Below the pieces are notes generated by a model. It did no database searches. It was not told where the DNA came from and saw only the letters and a list, made by a program, of their open reading frames with translations. Shown in pieces: positions 35,144 to 44,900 of a stretch of DNA of 64,000 nucleotides. This DNA comes from Sandaracinobacteroides sp039808025. GTDB lineage: Bacteria > Pseudomonadota > Alphaproteobacteria > Sphingomonadales > Sphingomonadaceae. Numbering within the stretch: the first letter of the stretch is position 1; every line of letters begins with the position of its first letter. The DNA is taken from contig JBDHSK010000002.1 of assembly GCA_039808025.1 (NCBI GenBank), positions 248,001 through 312,000 of the forward strand. The letters run 5' to 3'. Position numbers and translations under genes: made by a program.

Positions 35144-36340
35144 TCAAATCCCGAGGATCATCTTGGCGATGATGTTGCGCTGAATCTCGTTCGATCCGCC
35201 GTAGATCGTGGTCTTGCGCATGTTGAAATAGGTGGGCGCTGCCTGATGGGCAAAGGCGGGGCCGATCGGATACTGGTTGGAACCAGCCGGAAAAGCGCGG
35301 AAATAGGGGGCGGCATAGCGGCCTGCCGCTTCCAGAACCAGTTCGGTGAGGCGTTGCTGGATTTCTGTTCCCTTGATCTTCAAAAGCGAGGATTCTGGCC
35401 CAGGCCCCTTGCCCTTCGCTGCGCTTGCCAGCGTGCGAAGCTCGGTGAACTCGAGCGCGGTCAGGTCCATCTCCAGTTCCACCAGGCGGCGGCGCACCTG
35501 CAGATTATCCAGCAAAACCCCGCCACGGCCATCCGGCTCGGCCGCCAGAATCTGTTTCAGCCGGGCGATTCCCCGCTTCGAGCGCGCCACCCCGGCAATG
35601 CCCGTCCGTTCGTGCGCCAGCAGGAACTTGGCGCAGGTCCACCCCTTGTTTTCGTCGTGGATGCGATTCTCGACCGGCACCTTCACATCGTCGAGAAAAA
35701 CTTCGTTCACCTCGTGCTCGCCGCCAAGGGTGATGATCGGCTTCACGGTGACACCGGGTGATTTCATGTCGATCAGCAGGAAACTGATACCTTCCTGCGG
35801 CTTGGCCTGCGGATCGGTGCGCACCAGAAAAAATCCCCAGTCGGCAAACTGGGCCAGTGTCGTCCAGGTTTTCTGGCCATTGACGATATAATGGTCGCCC
35901 TCGCGCACGGCACGGGTGCGCAGGCTCGCCAGGTCTGATCCGGCGCCCGGCTCGGAATAGCCCTGGCACCACCAGTCGTCACCCGACAGGATGCGCGGTA
36001 GGAAACGGGCCTTCTGTTCGGGCGTGCCAAAGGTATAGATAACCGGCCCCACCATCTGGATTCCGAACGGAAGGATCGTCACGGTATCGGCGCGCGCCAG
36101 TTCTTCCGAGAAGATATAGCGCTGGGTCGCCGTCCAGCCGGGGCCGCCATAGTCGGTCGGCCACCCCGGGGCCACCCAGCCCCTGGCCGCGAGCACCTTG
36201 TGCCAGGACAGATAATCCTCTTTGCGAAGATCGTCGCCGCGTTCACGCCGGGCATTGATCGCCGCCGGATAATTGGCGGCGATAAATTGCCGGACTTCCT
36301 GTTGAAATGCCTGTTCCTGTTCGCTGAAATCCAGGTTCAT
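35144..36340 (-). CDS. Acyl-CoA dehydrogenase, first of a pair
   Basis: A 398-residue protein. The start at 36340 (MNLDFSEQEQAFQQEV) has GGAGGAG upstream; a longer open frame reaches 36427 but was not used. FAD-binding motifs are clear: WWCQGYSEPGAGSDLASLRT and NGQKTWTTLAQFADW in the middle domain and TTIYGGSNEIQRNIIAK at the C-terminus. It oxidises an acyl-CoA to the enoyl-CoA, passing electrons to ETF. With the next gene it probably forms one heteromeric enzyme. It is divergent from a GST gene with an 89-base gap. Confidence 0.92.
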   Translation of the reverse strand: MNLDFSEQEQAFQQEVRQFIAANYPAAINARRERGDDLRKEDYLSWHKVLAARGWVAPGWPTDYGGPGWTATQRYIFSEELARADTVTILPFGIQMVGPVIYTFGTPEQKARFLPRILSGDDWWCQGYSEPGAGSDLASLRTRAVREGDHYIVNGQKTWTTLAQFADWGFFLVRTDPQAKPQEGISFLLIDMKSPGVTVKPIITLGGEHEVNEVFLDDVKVPVENRIHDENKGWTCAKFLLAHERTGIAGVARSKRGIARLKQILAAEPDGRGGVLLDNLQVRRRLVELEMDLTALEFTELRTLASAAKGKGPGPESSLLKIKGTEIQQRLTELVLEAAGRYAAPYFRAFPAGSNQYPIGPAFAHQAAPTYFNMRKTTIYGGSNEIQRNIIAKMILGI

Positions 36341-36429
36341 GAAGCGGACTCCTCCGGCGCCTCTCGTAGCAAACAGATTGTTGAAAGCAAGGCTGGCACA
36401 AACATCAGATGTCGCTATGAGTGACATTC

Positions 36430-37095
36430 ATGTGGCGCCTGCATCAGTTTCCCCTGTGTCCGTTTTCCCGCGCTGTCCGCTTTGCAATGGCGGAAAAAGG
36501 CGTGACAGCCGAACTGGTTGATGCCTTCCCGTGGGATCGCCCCGAGGCATTGTCGCAACTGAACCCCGCCATCCAGACCCCGGTTCTGGAAACCGGCAGC
36601 CTCGTGCTGTGCGACAGCGTCGCTATCGTCGAGTGGCTCGATGAAACTATCGAGCAGACCCCGTTGGTGGGGGCAAGTGCCGCGGAACGGGCCGAGGGCC
36701 GGCGGCTGGTGGCGTGGTTTGCCCAGCGCTTCTATGCCGAAGTCACGGCCCCCCTGCTGTCTGAGCGCATGTACAAGCGGGTGGTGGCGCGCGCCATGCC
36801 CGACGGCATCGCCATCAGGAACGCCAACCGCGCCGCCGAACTGCACCTGCAATATATCGACGACCTGCTCGACTATAACCGCTGGCTGGCCGGCCCGCTG
36901 TTCAGCATCGCCGACATTCATGCCGCAGCCCAGGTCTCAATCGCTGATTATCTGGGCGGCATCGACTGGAGCGGCCACCCGCAGGCCAAGCTCTGGTATG
37001 CCGTTCTGAAATCACGCCCGGCGTTCCGGGTGCTGCTGGGCGAACGGATGGAAGGTGTCCACCCGCCCGCCCATTACGACAAGCTGGATTTCTGA
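36430..37095 (+). CDS. Glutathione S-transferase family protein
   Basis: A 221-residue protein starting MWRLHQFPLCPFSRAVRFA; a GTG nine bases earlier is an alternative. The thioredoxin-fold N-terminal domain carries CPFS near residue 10 and the conserved cis-Pro region IQTPVLETG and glutathione-binding Asp/Ser in LCDSVAIVEWLDE. The C-terminal all-helical domain has the GST N-cap motif FSIADIHAAAQ. Substrate is unknown. Position next to acyl-CoA dehydrogenases could suggest a catabolic or detoxifying role, but nothing specific supports it. Confidence 0.9.
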   Translation: MWRLHQFPLCPFSRAVRFAMAEKGVTAELVDAFPWDRPEALSQLNPAIQTPVLETGSLVLCDSVAIVEWLDETIEQTPLVGASAAERAEGRRLVAWFAQRFYAEVTAPLLSERMYKRVVARAMPDGIAIRNANRAAELHLQYIDDLLDYNRWLAGPLFSIADIHAAAQVSIADYLGGIDWSGHPQAKLWYAVLKSRPAFRVLLGERMEGVHPPAHYDKLDF

Positions 37096-37114
37096 CCCGG
37101 AGTTTCCAGTCAGC

Positions 37115-38590
37115 CTACCACCAGCGTTGCGGCGCTTCGGAAAACCCTGAACGCTGTTCTATCGCGAGGCCCGCATCAAGCACGCCCTGTTCATCCATGG
37201 CGCGGCCGATGATGTGGAGACCAAGCGGCAGGCCATCGGGCGCAAGCCCTGCCGGCACCGACATCGCCGGCAGCCCGGCCAGCGAGGCAGGCACCGTGAA
37301 CACGTCGTTCAGATACATGGCAAGCGGATCGGCAACCCGCGCCCCGAGGGCAAAGGCCGTCGACGGAGCGGTTGGTGTGAGCATCAGGTCGCAACTGGCA
37401 AAGGCACGCTCGAAATCGCGGGCGATCAGCGCCCGCACCTTTTGCGCCTTCAGATAATAGGCATCGTAATATCCAGCCGACAGCACATAGGTGCCGATCA
37501 TGATGCGGCGGCGCACTTCGCGGCCGAAGCCTGCGGCGCGGGTAGCCTCGTACATCTCGGCGAGCGATTGCCCGGCTGGCCCGGCGCGCAGCCCGTAACG
37601 CACGCCATCATAGCGCGCCAAGTTCGACGAGGCTTCGGCCGGAGCGACGATATAATAGGTGGGAAGGGCCGCCGCCGTATGCGGAAGCGACACATCGACG
37701 ATTTCGGCCCCGGCATCGCGCAGCCACGCCACGCCCTGCTTCCACAGGGCCTCGACCGTCGGGTCCATGCCATCAACCCGGTATTCCTTCGGAATGCCGA
37801 CGCGCTTGCCCGCAAGGCTTGCCGAAAGCTGGCGGCTCCAGGCCGGAACCGGGGCGTTGATCGATGTCGAATCGCGGGGGTCATAGCCCGACATGGCCTC
37901 AAGCAGGATGGCGCAATCTTCGACGGTGCGCGCCATCGCGCCGGGCTGATCGAGCGACGAGGCAAAGGCAACCACCCCCCAGCGCGAGCAGCGGCCATAG
38001 GTGGGCTTGATTCCGGCAATGCCGGTAAATGCCGCCGGCTGGCGGATCGATCCGCCGGTATCGGTGCCGGTGGCCCCGGCCACCAGCCGCGCCGCCACTG
38101 CCGCCGACGAACCGCCCGACGACCCGCCGGGCACCAGTGGGGCATCACTTCCCTTGGCGCGCCACGGCGAGATGACGGGGCCAAAGGCCGATGTTTCATT
38201 CGACGACCCCATGGCGAACTCGTCGAGGTTGAGCTTGCCGAGCATCGCTGCTCCGGCGGCGAAAAGTTTCGCTGTCACCGTGCTTTCATAGCGCGGGGTG
38301 AAACCTTCGAGGATGCGGCTGGCGGCCGTGGTGGGAACGCCTTTGGTGCAGAACAAATCCTTGATTCCCAGCGGAATTCCCGCCAGCAGCCCGGCATTCC
38401 CAGCCTGCAGGGCCGCATCGGCGGCATCGGCTGACGCAAGCGCCAGCTCCGGGGTTTCCACCAGAAAGGCATTGAGCGGCCGCGCTGCTGCCACCGCATC
38501 GATATGGGCCGAAACCAGTTCACGCGCTGAAAACTGCCGGTCGGCAAGCCCCTGTTTCATGGCGGCCAGAGAGAGTTCGGTAAGCGCCAT
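37115..38590 (-). CDS. gatA: Aspartyl/glutamyl-tRNA amidotransferase subunit A
   Basis: A 491-residue amidase-signature enzyme that supplies ammonia for converting Glu-tRNA(Gln) or Asp-tRNA(Asn). The Lys of the catalytic triad lies in GIKDLFCTKG, the cis-Ser in GGSSGGSSAAVAARL and the nucleophile Ser in GTDTGGSIRQPAAF. The start MALTELSLAAMKQGL was chosen; an ATG three bases upstream is equally possible, and the gene overlaps the gatC stop. gatB is not in the window. Confidence 0.95.
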   Translation of the reverse strand: MALTELSLAAMKQGLADRQFSARELVSAHIDAVAAARPLNAFLVETPELALASADAADAALQAGNAGLLAGIPLGIKDLFCTKGVPTTAASRILEGFTPRYESTVTAKLFAAGAAMLGKLNLDEFAMGSSNETSAFGPVISPWRAKGSDAPLVPGGSSGGSSAAVAARLVAGATGTDTGGSIRQPAAFTGIAGIKPTYGRCSRWGVVAFASSLDQPGAMARTVEDCAILLEAMSGYDPRDSTSINAPVPAWSRQLSASLAGKRVGIPKEYRVDGMDPTVEALWKQGVAWLRDAGAEIVDVSLPHTAAALPTYYIVAPAEASSNLARYDGVRYGLRAGPAGQSLAEMYEATRAAGFGREVRRRIMIGTYVLSAGYYDAYYLKAQKVRALIARDFERAFASCDLMLTPTAPSTAFALGARVADPLAMYLNDVFTVPASLAGLPAMSVPAGLAPDGLPLGLHIIGRAMDEQGVLDAGLAIEQRSGFSEAPQRWW

Positions 38591-38877
38591 CATTCGATCA
38601 CCTTGGGAACGCCGAAAAAGCCATGGGCGGCGTCGGGGGCGTTGGCCAGCACGTCGTCGGCGATGTCGCCGTCGTTCACCACATCGTCGCGCCATGGGCG
38701 GGTGATCGCCATCACCGAAGTCATTGGCTCGACCCCGTCGGTGTCGATCGCCTGCAACTGGTCGATCCAGCCGAAGATATTGTTCAGTTCGGTGGTCAGC
38801 GCCGACGCTTCGCCGTCGGCCAGCCTGAGGCGCGCCAGACTGGCGACCCGTGCGACAATGGTTTCATCTACAGCCAT
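38590..38877 (-). CDS. gatC: Aspartyl/glutamyl-tRNA amidotransferase subunit C
   Basis: A 95-residue protein, normal for GatC, with the family pattern VARVASLARLRLADGE at the N-terminus, LNNIFGWIDQLQAIDTDGVEPMTSV in the middle and RPWRDDVVNDGDIADDVLANAP near the C-terminus (quoted in shortened form). It stabilises GatA and wraps around the A/B interface. It is translated together with gatA through overlapping stop and start codons, and its start faces prfC across 61 bases. Confidence 0.93.
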   Translation of the reverse strand: MAVDETIVARVASLARLRLADGEASALTTELNNIFGWIDQLQAIDTDGVEPMTSVMAITRPWRDDVVNDGDIADDVLANAPDAAHGFFGVPKVIE

Positions 38878-38938
38878 GGCCGATGCGCCTAGCAGCGCGG
38901 TTGTCTATCCGCAACAAAAGCGATTAGTGGCAGCCTCC

Positions 38939-40453
38939 ATGACCGCCTCATCCGCCCCGCGCCGCACCTTCGCCATCATTTCGCACCCCGATGCTGGCAA
39001 AACCACCCTGACCGAACGCCTCCTGCTGGCTGGAGGTGCCATCCATGCCGCTGGCGAGGTGAAGGCGCGCGGTGCCGCCCGCCGCGCCCGCTCCGACTGG
39101 ATGAAGATCGAGCAGCAGCGCGGCATTTCCGTCACCTCGTCGGTGATGACCTTCGAGCGCTCCGGCCTGGTGTTCAACCTGCTCGATACGCCGGGTCACG
39201 AGGATTTTTCCGAAGATACCTACCGCACGCTTACCGCCGTCGATTCGGCGGTGATGGTGATCGATGCCGCCAAGGGCATCGAGGCGCAGACACTGAAGCT
39301 GTTCGAGGTGTGCCGCCTGCGCTCGGTGCCGATCATCACCTTCATCAACAAGGTCGATCGCGAGGGCCGGGCGCCCTTCGAGCTACTGGATGAAATCGCC
39401 GACAAGCTGGCGCTGGATGTAGCGCCGATGATGTGGCCCGCCGGCATGGGCGGCACATTCGAAGGCCTGTGGGATATCGAGCGCCAGCGCCTGCAACGCC
39501 CAGACGGCCAGCTGGCAAACGACCCTTTCCCCGCACCCCACGCCGATGAACTGGAACTGGCGCAGGCCGGATACCCGGCCTTCGACGAGGCCGCCTATCG
39601 CCATGGCGACCTGACCCCTGTCTATTTCGGATCGGCGCTGCGTGAACTGGGGATCGAGCCGCTGCTCGATGCCCTGGCCCGATTCGCGCCGGGCCCGCGC
39701 CCGCAACCCGCCGACCCGGCGCCGGTCAACCCCGATTCCGACACCGTCACCGGCTTCATCTTCAAGGTGCAGGCCAACATGAACCCGATGCACCGCGACC
39801 GGGTGGCCTTCATGCGGCTGTGTTCGGGGCGGTTCCGCCGGGGCATGCGCCTTACCCAGGTGCAGACCGGCAAGGCCATCGCCATCCATTCGCCGGTGCT
39901 GTTCTTTGCCCGCGAACGCGAAACCGCCGACGAAGCCTACCCCGGCGACATCATCGGCATTCCCAATCACGGCACCCTGCGCGTGGGCGACACGCTGACC
40001 GACGGCCCCTCGGTCACCATTACCGGCCTTCCCAATTTCGCGCCCGAGATCCTCCGCCGGGTGGCCCTGAAAGACCCGACGCGCACCAAGCAGCTGAAAA
40101 AGGCCCTCGACGACATGGCCGAGGAAGGCGTCATCCAGACCTTCGTGCCCGAGATTGGCGCACAGACGGTGGTGGGCGTGGTGGGCCAGTTACAGCTTGA
40201 GGTGCTGATCTCGCGGCTGGAGGCCGAATACAAGGTGGAAGCCAGACTTGAGGCCTCGCCCTACGACACAGCGCGCTGGGTGGCCTCTGACCAGCCTGCG
40301 GCCATGGCGAAGCTGGTGGACGACCACCGCAGCCAGATGTCGCGCGACCGCGACGGCCACCCGGTGTTTCTGGCCAAAGACCTGTGGGATCTGAACTATA
40401 TCCAGAGCCGCCACCCCGATATCCGCTTTTCGGCAACGCGCGAACGCACTTGA
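38939..40453 (+). CDS. prfC: Peptide chain release factor 3
   Basis: A 504-residue translational GTPase that recycles RF1/RF2. Motifs are SHPDAGKTTLTERLLL (P-loop, about residue 16), the switch region with QQRGISVTSSVMTFE, DTPGHEDFSEDTYRTL and NKVDREGR. The C-terminal part has the RF3-type domain with QLQLEVLISRLEAEYKVEARLE. The start MTASSAPRRTFA was chosen by position; the 112 residues open upstream overlap gatC and are not real. It is a little shorter than the E. coli protein. Confidence 0.94.
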   Translation: MTASSAPRRTFAIISHPDAGKTTLTERLLLAGGAIHAAGEVKARGAARRARSDWMKIEQQRGISVTSSVMTFERSGLVFNLLDTPGHEDFSEDTYRTLTAVDSAVMVIDAAKGIEAQTLKLFEVCRLRSVPIITFINKVDREGRAPFELLDEIADKLALDVAPMMWPAGMGGTFEGLWDIERQRLQRPDGQLANDPFPAPHADELELAQAGYPAFDEAAYRHGDLTPVYFGSALRELGIEPLLDALARFAPGPRPQPADPAPVNPDSDTVTGFIFKVQANMNPMHRDRVAFMRLCSGRFRRGMRLTQVQTGKAIAIHSPVLFFARERETADEAYPGDIIGIPNHGTLRVGDTLTDGPSVTITGLPNFAPEILRRVALKDPTRTKQLKKALDDMAEEGVIQTFVPEIGAQTVVGVVGQLQLEVLISRLEAEYKVEARLEASPYDTARWVASDQPAAMAKLVDDHRSQMSRDRDGHPVFLAKDLWDLNYIQSRHPDIRFSATRERT

Positions 40454-40483
40454 GACCGGCTGAGCAACCGCTACACTGCGGCG

Positions 40484-41944
40484 ATGCGCCTGTTCCCTGC
40501 CATTGCCGCTGCTGCCCTGATCGCGGCGCCCGCCATCGCCGCTGACAACGCCGCCATTCCCGGCGCTGACACCGCCCGCCAGACCTTCACCGCCTGGATG
40601 GCACAGAACCATGTGCCGGGGCTGGTGTGGGGCGTGGTGAAAGACGGGCAACTGGTGCATGTGGAAGCACTGGGCGTTGCCGACACCACCACCGGGCGCC
40701 CGGTTACGCCGGATACCGCCTTCCGCATCGCCAGCATGTCGAAGGCCTTTACCGCGCGTGCAGCACTGGCGCTGGTGCAGCAAGGCAAGCTGCGGCTAGA
40801 GGATCCGGCGGCCCGCCATGTGCCGGAACTGGCGGGCTGGGCCGATGGAATCACCGTTGGCGACCTGATGCACCACACGGCAGGGTTCGTAACCGACGAC
40901 CCGTGGGGCGACCGGCAGCAGCCGCTGCCCGAGGCTGAGTTCACCGCCATGCTGAAGGCGGGCGTGCCCTTCCAGCGGGCGCCGGGCGTCGCATATGAAT
41001 ATTCGAACTTCGGCTATGCCACCCTGGGGCGGGTGGTCAGCAATGCTGCCGGCCGCAATTTTGCCGACGAAATCCGCGATACCGTGTTCCGGCCGCTGGG
41101 CATGGCTTCCACCACCTATGAAGTGGGCGAGGTACCGCCCGGCCGGCTGGCGCTCCCCTATCGCTGGCAGAACGGCAAGTGGGTGCCCGAACCTCAGATG
41201 AAAGCCGGAGCCTTCGGGGCGATGGGCGGTGTTGTCACCACTGCCAACGACTATGCCAGATGGGTGGCGTGGCTGTTGCAGGGCTGGCCGGTGGCGGCGC
41301 AGCCCGGGCAGCCGCATGCGCTGCAACGGGCGATGCGCGAAGGCGCCGGCTTCACCCATTTCCGCACCCGGCCCGGCCACGATGGCGCGCAATGCCGCCA
41401 GCAGCAGCTGATCTATGCCGCCGGGCTGATCGCCGGAACCGACTGTATTCTTGGCCCCATGATGTTCCATTCCGGCGGTTACCCTGGTTACGGCAGCCAC
41501 ATGCTGCTGCTGCCCGAGGCCGGAGTCGGGCTTTTCGCCTTTGCCAACCGCACCTATGCCGGGCCATTGGCACCGGTGTGGGATGTCGCCGGTCAACTGG
41601 CGGCGGCCGGCTTCATCGCCAGCCGCCCGGTCCCGGTGTCCCCTACGTTGGCGCAAGGATATGACTCTGCCCGGCGCATCTGGGCCGCCCGCAGTGTGAC
41701 AGCTGAAAGACCCCATCTTGCCATGAACTTCCTGCTGGATGCCGATGAAGCCATATGGGCGCAAACCCTTAACGACCTGTCAGCCGCCAGCGGGCCATGC
41801 GATACAACGGCCGCCATCACCCCGGCAGGCGCGCTGTCGGGCACCTTCCGGTGGCGCTGCGACAAGGGCGACATCAGCGGCCAGCTGATCATGGCCCCCA
41901 CCGCCACCCCGCAGATTCAGGCGCTGAGGTTGAAACAGCAATGA
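40484..41944 (+). CDS. Exported serine hydrolase of the beta-lactamase/DD-peptidase family
   Basis: A 486-residue protein with a signal peptide (MRLFPAIAAAALIAAPAIAAD). The penicillin-recognising fold carries the nucleophile Ser-x-x-Lys in RIASMSKAFTA (about residue 85), the Tyr-x-Asn in YEYSNFGYATLG and the third motif HSGGYPGYGS. The last 110 residues form an extra C-terminal domain. Such enzymes include D-amino peptidases, esterases and D,D-peptidases. Its stop overlaps the start of the 5-oxoprolinase gene (ATGA), so a periplasmic peptidase releasing oxoproline or pyroglutamyl compounds is a reasonable inference. Confidence 0.9.
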   Translation: MRLFPAIAAAALIAAPAIAADNAAIPGADTARQTFTAWMAQNHVPGLVWGVVKDGQLVHVEALGVADTTTGRPVTPDTAFRIASMSKAFTARAALALVQQGKLRLEDPAARHVPELAGWADGITVGDLMHHTAGFVTDDPWGDRQQPLPEAEFTAMLKAGVPFQRAPGVAYEYSNFGYATLGRVVSNAAGRNFADEIRDTVFRPLGMASTTYEVGEVPPGRLALPYRWQNGKWVPEPQMKAGAFGAMGGVVTTANDYARWVAWLLQGWPVAAQPGQPHALQRAMREGAGFTHFRTRPGHDGAQCRQQQLIYAAGLIAGTDCILGPMMFHSGGYPGYGSHMLLLPEAGVGLFAFANRTYAGPLAPVWDVAGQLAAAGFIASRPVPVSPTLAQGYDSARRIWAARSVTAERPHLAMNFLLDADEAIWAQTLNDLSAASGPCDTTAAITPAGALSGTFRWRCDKGDISGQLIMAPTATPQIQALRLKQQ

Positions 41945-44900
41945 TCGAAGTGTGGATCGACCGGGGCGGCACCTTCACCGATGTCATCGCCCGCTACCCC
42001 GATGGCCGTCTGCGCAACACCAAGCTGCTGAGCCATGACCCCAACCGCCCCGAGGATTCCGCCGTTGCCGGTGTCAGGCAACTGACTGAAGGCCATGATG
42101 GCCCGGTAATCGTCAAGATGGGAACCACTGTCGCCACCAACGCCCTGCTGGAACGCCAGGGCGCGCGCACGCTGCTGCTGGTGACGGCAGGGTTCCGTGA
42201 CTGTCTGATGATCGGTCATCAGGCCCGGCCCGATATATTCGCACTCGATATCAGGAAACCTGACCAGCTAGCTGAACGTATTGTGGAAATAACGGAAAGG
42301 GTGGCTGCAGATGGCACTGTGCTATGCCCGCCCGATCTGGGAGCGGCCCGGGCAGCACTGGTCGCCGCCCGCGACGAGGGGATCGAGTCGGTCGCCATTT
42401 TGTTCATGCATGGTTACCGCTACCCGGCGCATGAACAGGCGGTTGCAGCGCTGGCGCGCGAGATCGGCTTTCAGCAGGTATCGGCCAGTCACGCGGTGTC
42501 GCCACTGGTGAAGATGGTACCGCGCGGCGATACCACCGTTGCCGACGCCTATCTGTCGCCGATCCTGCGGCGCTATGTCGATTCCGTGGCGGCAGCCCTT
42601 CCGGCCGATACCCACCTGCTGTTCATGCAATCGAACGGCGGGCTGGTGGCAGCACAGGGCTTTCGCGGCAAGGATGCCGTGTTGTCGGGCCCGGCAGGCG
42701 GGATCGTCGGCATGGCCAAGACGGCAGCCCTTCTGGGAATCGACCAGCTGATCGGCTTTGATATGGGCGGCACCTCGACCGATGTGTCGCACTATGGCGG
42801 CCGCTATGAACGCAGTTTCGAAACCGAGGTGGCGGGCGTGCGGATGCGCAGCCCCATGCTCGACATCCATACCGTGGCGGCGGGCGGCGGCTCGATCTGC
42901 CGCTTTGAAAGCGGGCGTTTGCAGGTAGGTCCCCAATCGGCAGGCGCCGTGCCGGGCCCGGCCTGCTATCGCAATGGCGGGCCGCTTACCGTTACCGATT
43001 GCAACGTGGCGCTGGGGCGGGTGCGCCCGGATCTGTTCCCTGCCCTGTTCGGGGCCGATGGCCGCCAGCCGATCAGCCGCGAAGCCTCGCTGGTGGCGCT
43101 GGCCTGCCTTGCCGACGACGTGGCAGCCGCTACCGGAGACCGCCCCGACGAGCTGGTGCTGGCCGAAGGGCTGCTGGCCATCGCCAACACCCATATGGCA
43201 GGCGCCATCCGCCAGATCTCGATCGCCCGCGGACACGACCCGGCCCTGCATGCCCTTGTGGCCTTTGGCGGTGCCGGCGGCCAGCACGCCTGCGCTCTGG
43301 CCGATGCGCTGGGAATCACCACCATCCTGCTGCACCCGTTGGCCGGGTTGCTGTCGGCGCTTGGCATCGGCCTTGCCGATGTGACGGCCGCCCGGCAGCT
43401 GACGGTCACCCTCCCCTTTGGCCCCGATCTCGATTCACAGGCCACCGCCATCGCCGCCGATCTTGCCGCGCAGGCGCAATCGGCGCTGCTGGCCCAGGAC
43501 GTACCGCTGGCTGATACCAGCATGACGGTCACCGCCCACGTTCGCTATGCCGGCGCCGATACCGCGCTTGAAGTGCCGTTCGGCCCGGCGGGCACCATGC
43601 AGCAGGCGTTCGAGGAAGCCCATCAGGCGCGCTTCGGCTTCATTACCCCCCAATCGGAGCTGGTGCTCGACATGCTCTCGGCCGAAGCCTCGGGCCGCCC
43701 GCCGGGCGCTGGCAATACCGCTCTGACGGCGGCTGCGGCAACCGATGTGGAAGCCCCACTGGCCACCGTTCCGGTGCGCTTTGCCGGCAGCGACCAGCCC
43801 ACGCAGCTGTTCCGGCGCGACCAGCTGGGGGCGGGTCGCGCCATAAACGGCCCGGCGATCATCGTCGACAGTGGCGCCACCACCGTGATCGAACCGGGCT
43901 GGCAGGCGACGATCATGGCAGATGGCACCTGCGTTCTGAAACGCACCGTGGCACTTGCGCGCAGCTCTGCGGGCGGAACCGATGTCGACCCCATCCGGCT
44001 GGAGCTGTTCAACGCCCTGTTCATGGGGGTCGCCACGGAAATGGGGACAGCCCTGCAAACCAGCGCCCGGTCGGTCAACATGAAGGAGCGGCTGGATTTT
44101 TCCTGCGCCATCTTCGATGCCTCGGGCGCACTGGTTGCCAATGCCCCGCATATTCCCGTGCACCTCGGGTCGATGGGGGCGTCGATCCGCGCCGTCATGG
44201 CGGCGCGCGGCAACGATGGTCGCGGCATGCACCCCGGAGATGCCTATGCCCTGAATGCCCCGTGGAACGGCGGCACCCATCTGCCCGATATCACTGTGGT
44301 GATGCCCAGCTTCCTTCCCGGCGATGCCACCCCGTCGTTCTTCGTGGCGGCACGCGGCCATCATGCCGATATCGGCGGCACCACCCCCGGCTCGATGCCG
44401 GCCGACAGCCGCACCATCGACGAGGAAGGCGTGCTGCTTGATAATGTGCTGCTGATCGATGGTCGCGATGGCGGCGGCTTCCGCGAAGCTGAAATCCGCG
44501 CCATTCTAGGCGCTGGCCGCTGGCCGGCCCGCAACATCGATCAGAACATCGGCGATCTCACCGCCCAGCTTGCCGCCTGCCGCCGCGGCAGCGACGCGCT
44601 GGCAGCCGCCGCACAGCTGCACGGGCGCGACACGCTGCTCGCCTATATGGGCCATGTGCAGGATAACGCCGCCGCAGCGGTGGCCGCCCTGATCGGCAGC
44701 CTGCAAGACGGGGCATATGCAGCACCGATGGATATCGGCGCCACCATCAGGGTGGCCGTGACGGTTGACCATGGTCAGCGCACGATGACCGTTGATTTTG
44801 CCGGCACCTCGGCGCTCAGCGACAGCAACTTCAACGCTCCGGCCGCCATCACCCGCGCCAGCCTGCTGTATGTGTTGCGCTGTCTGGTTGACCGGCCGAT

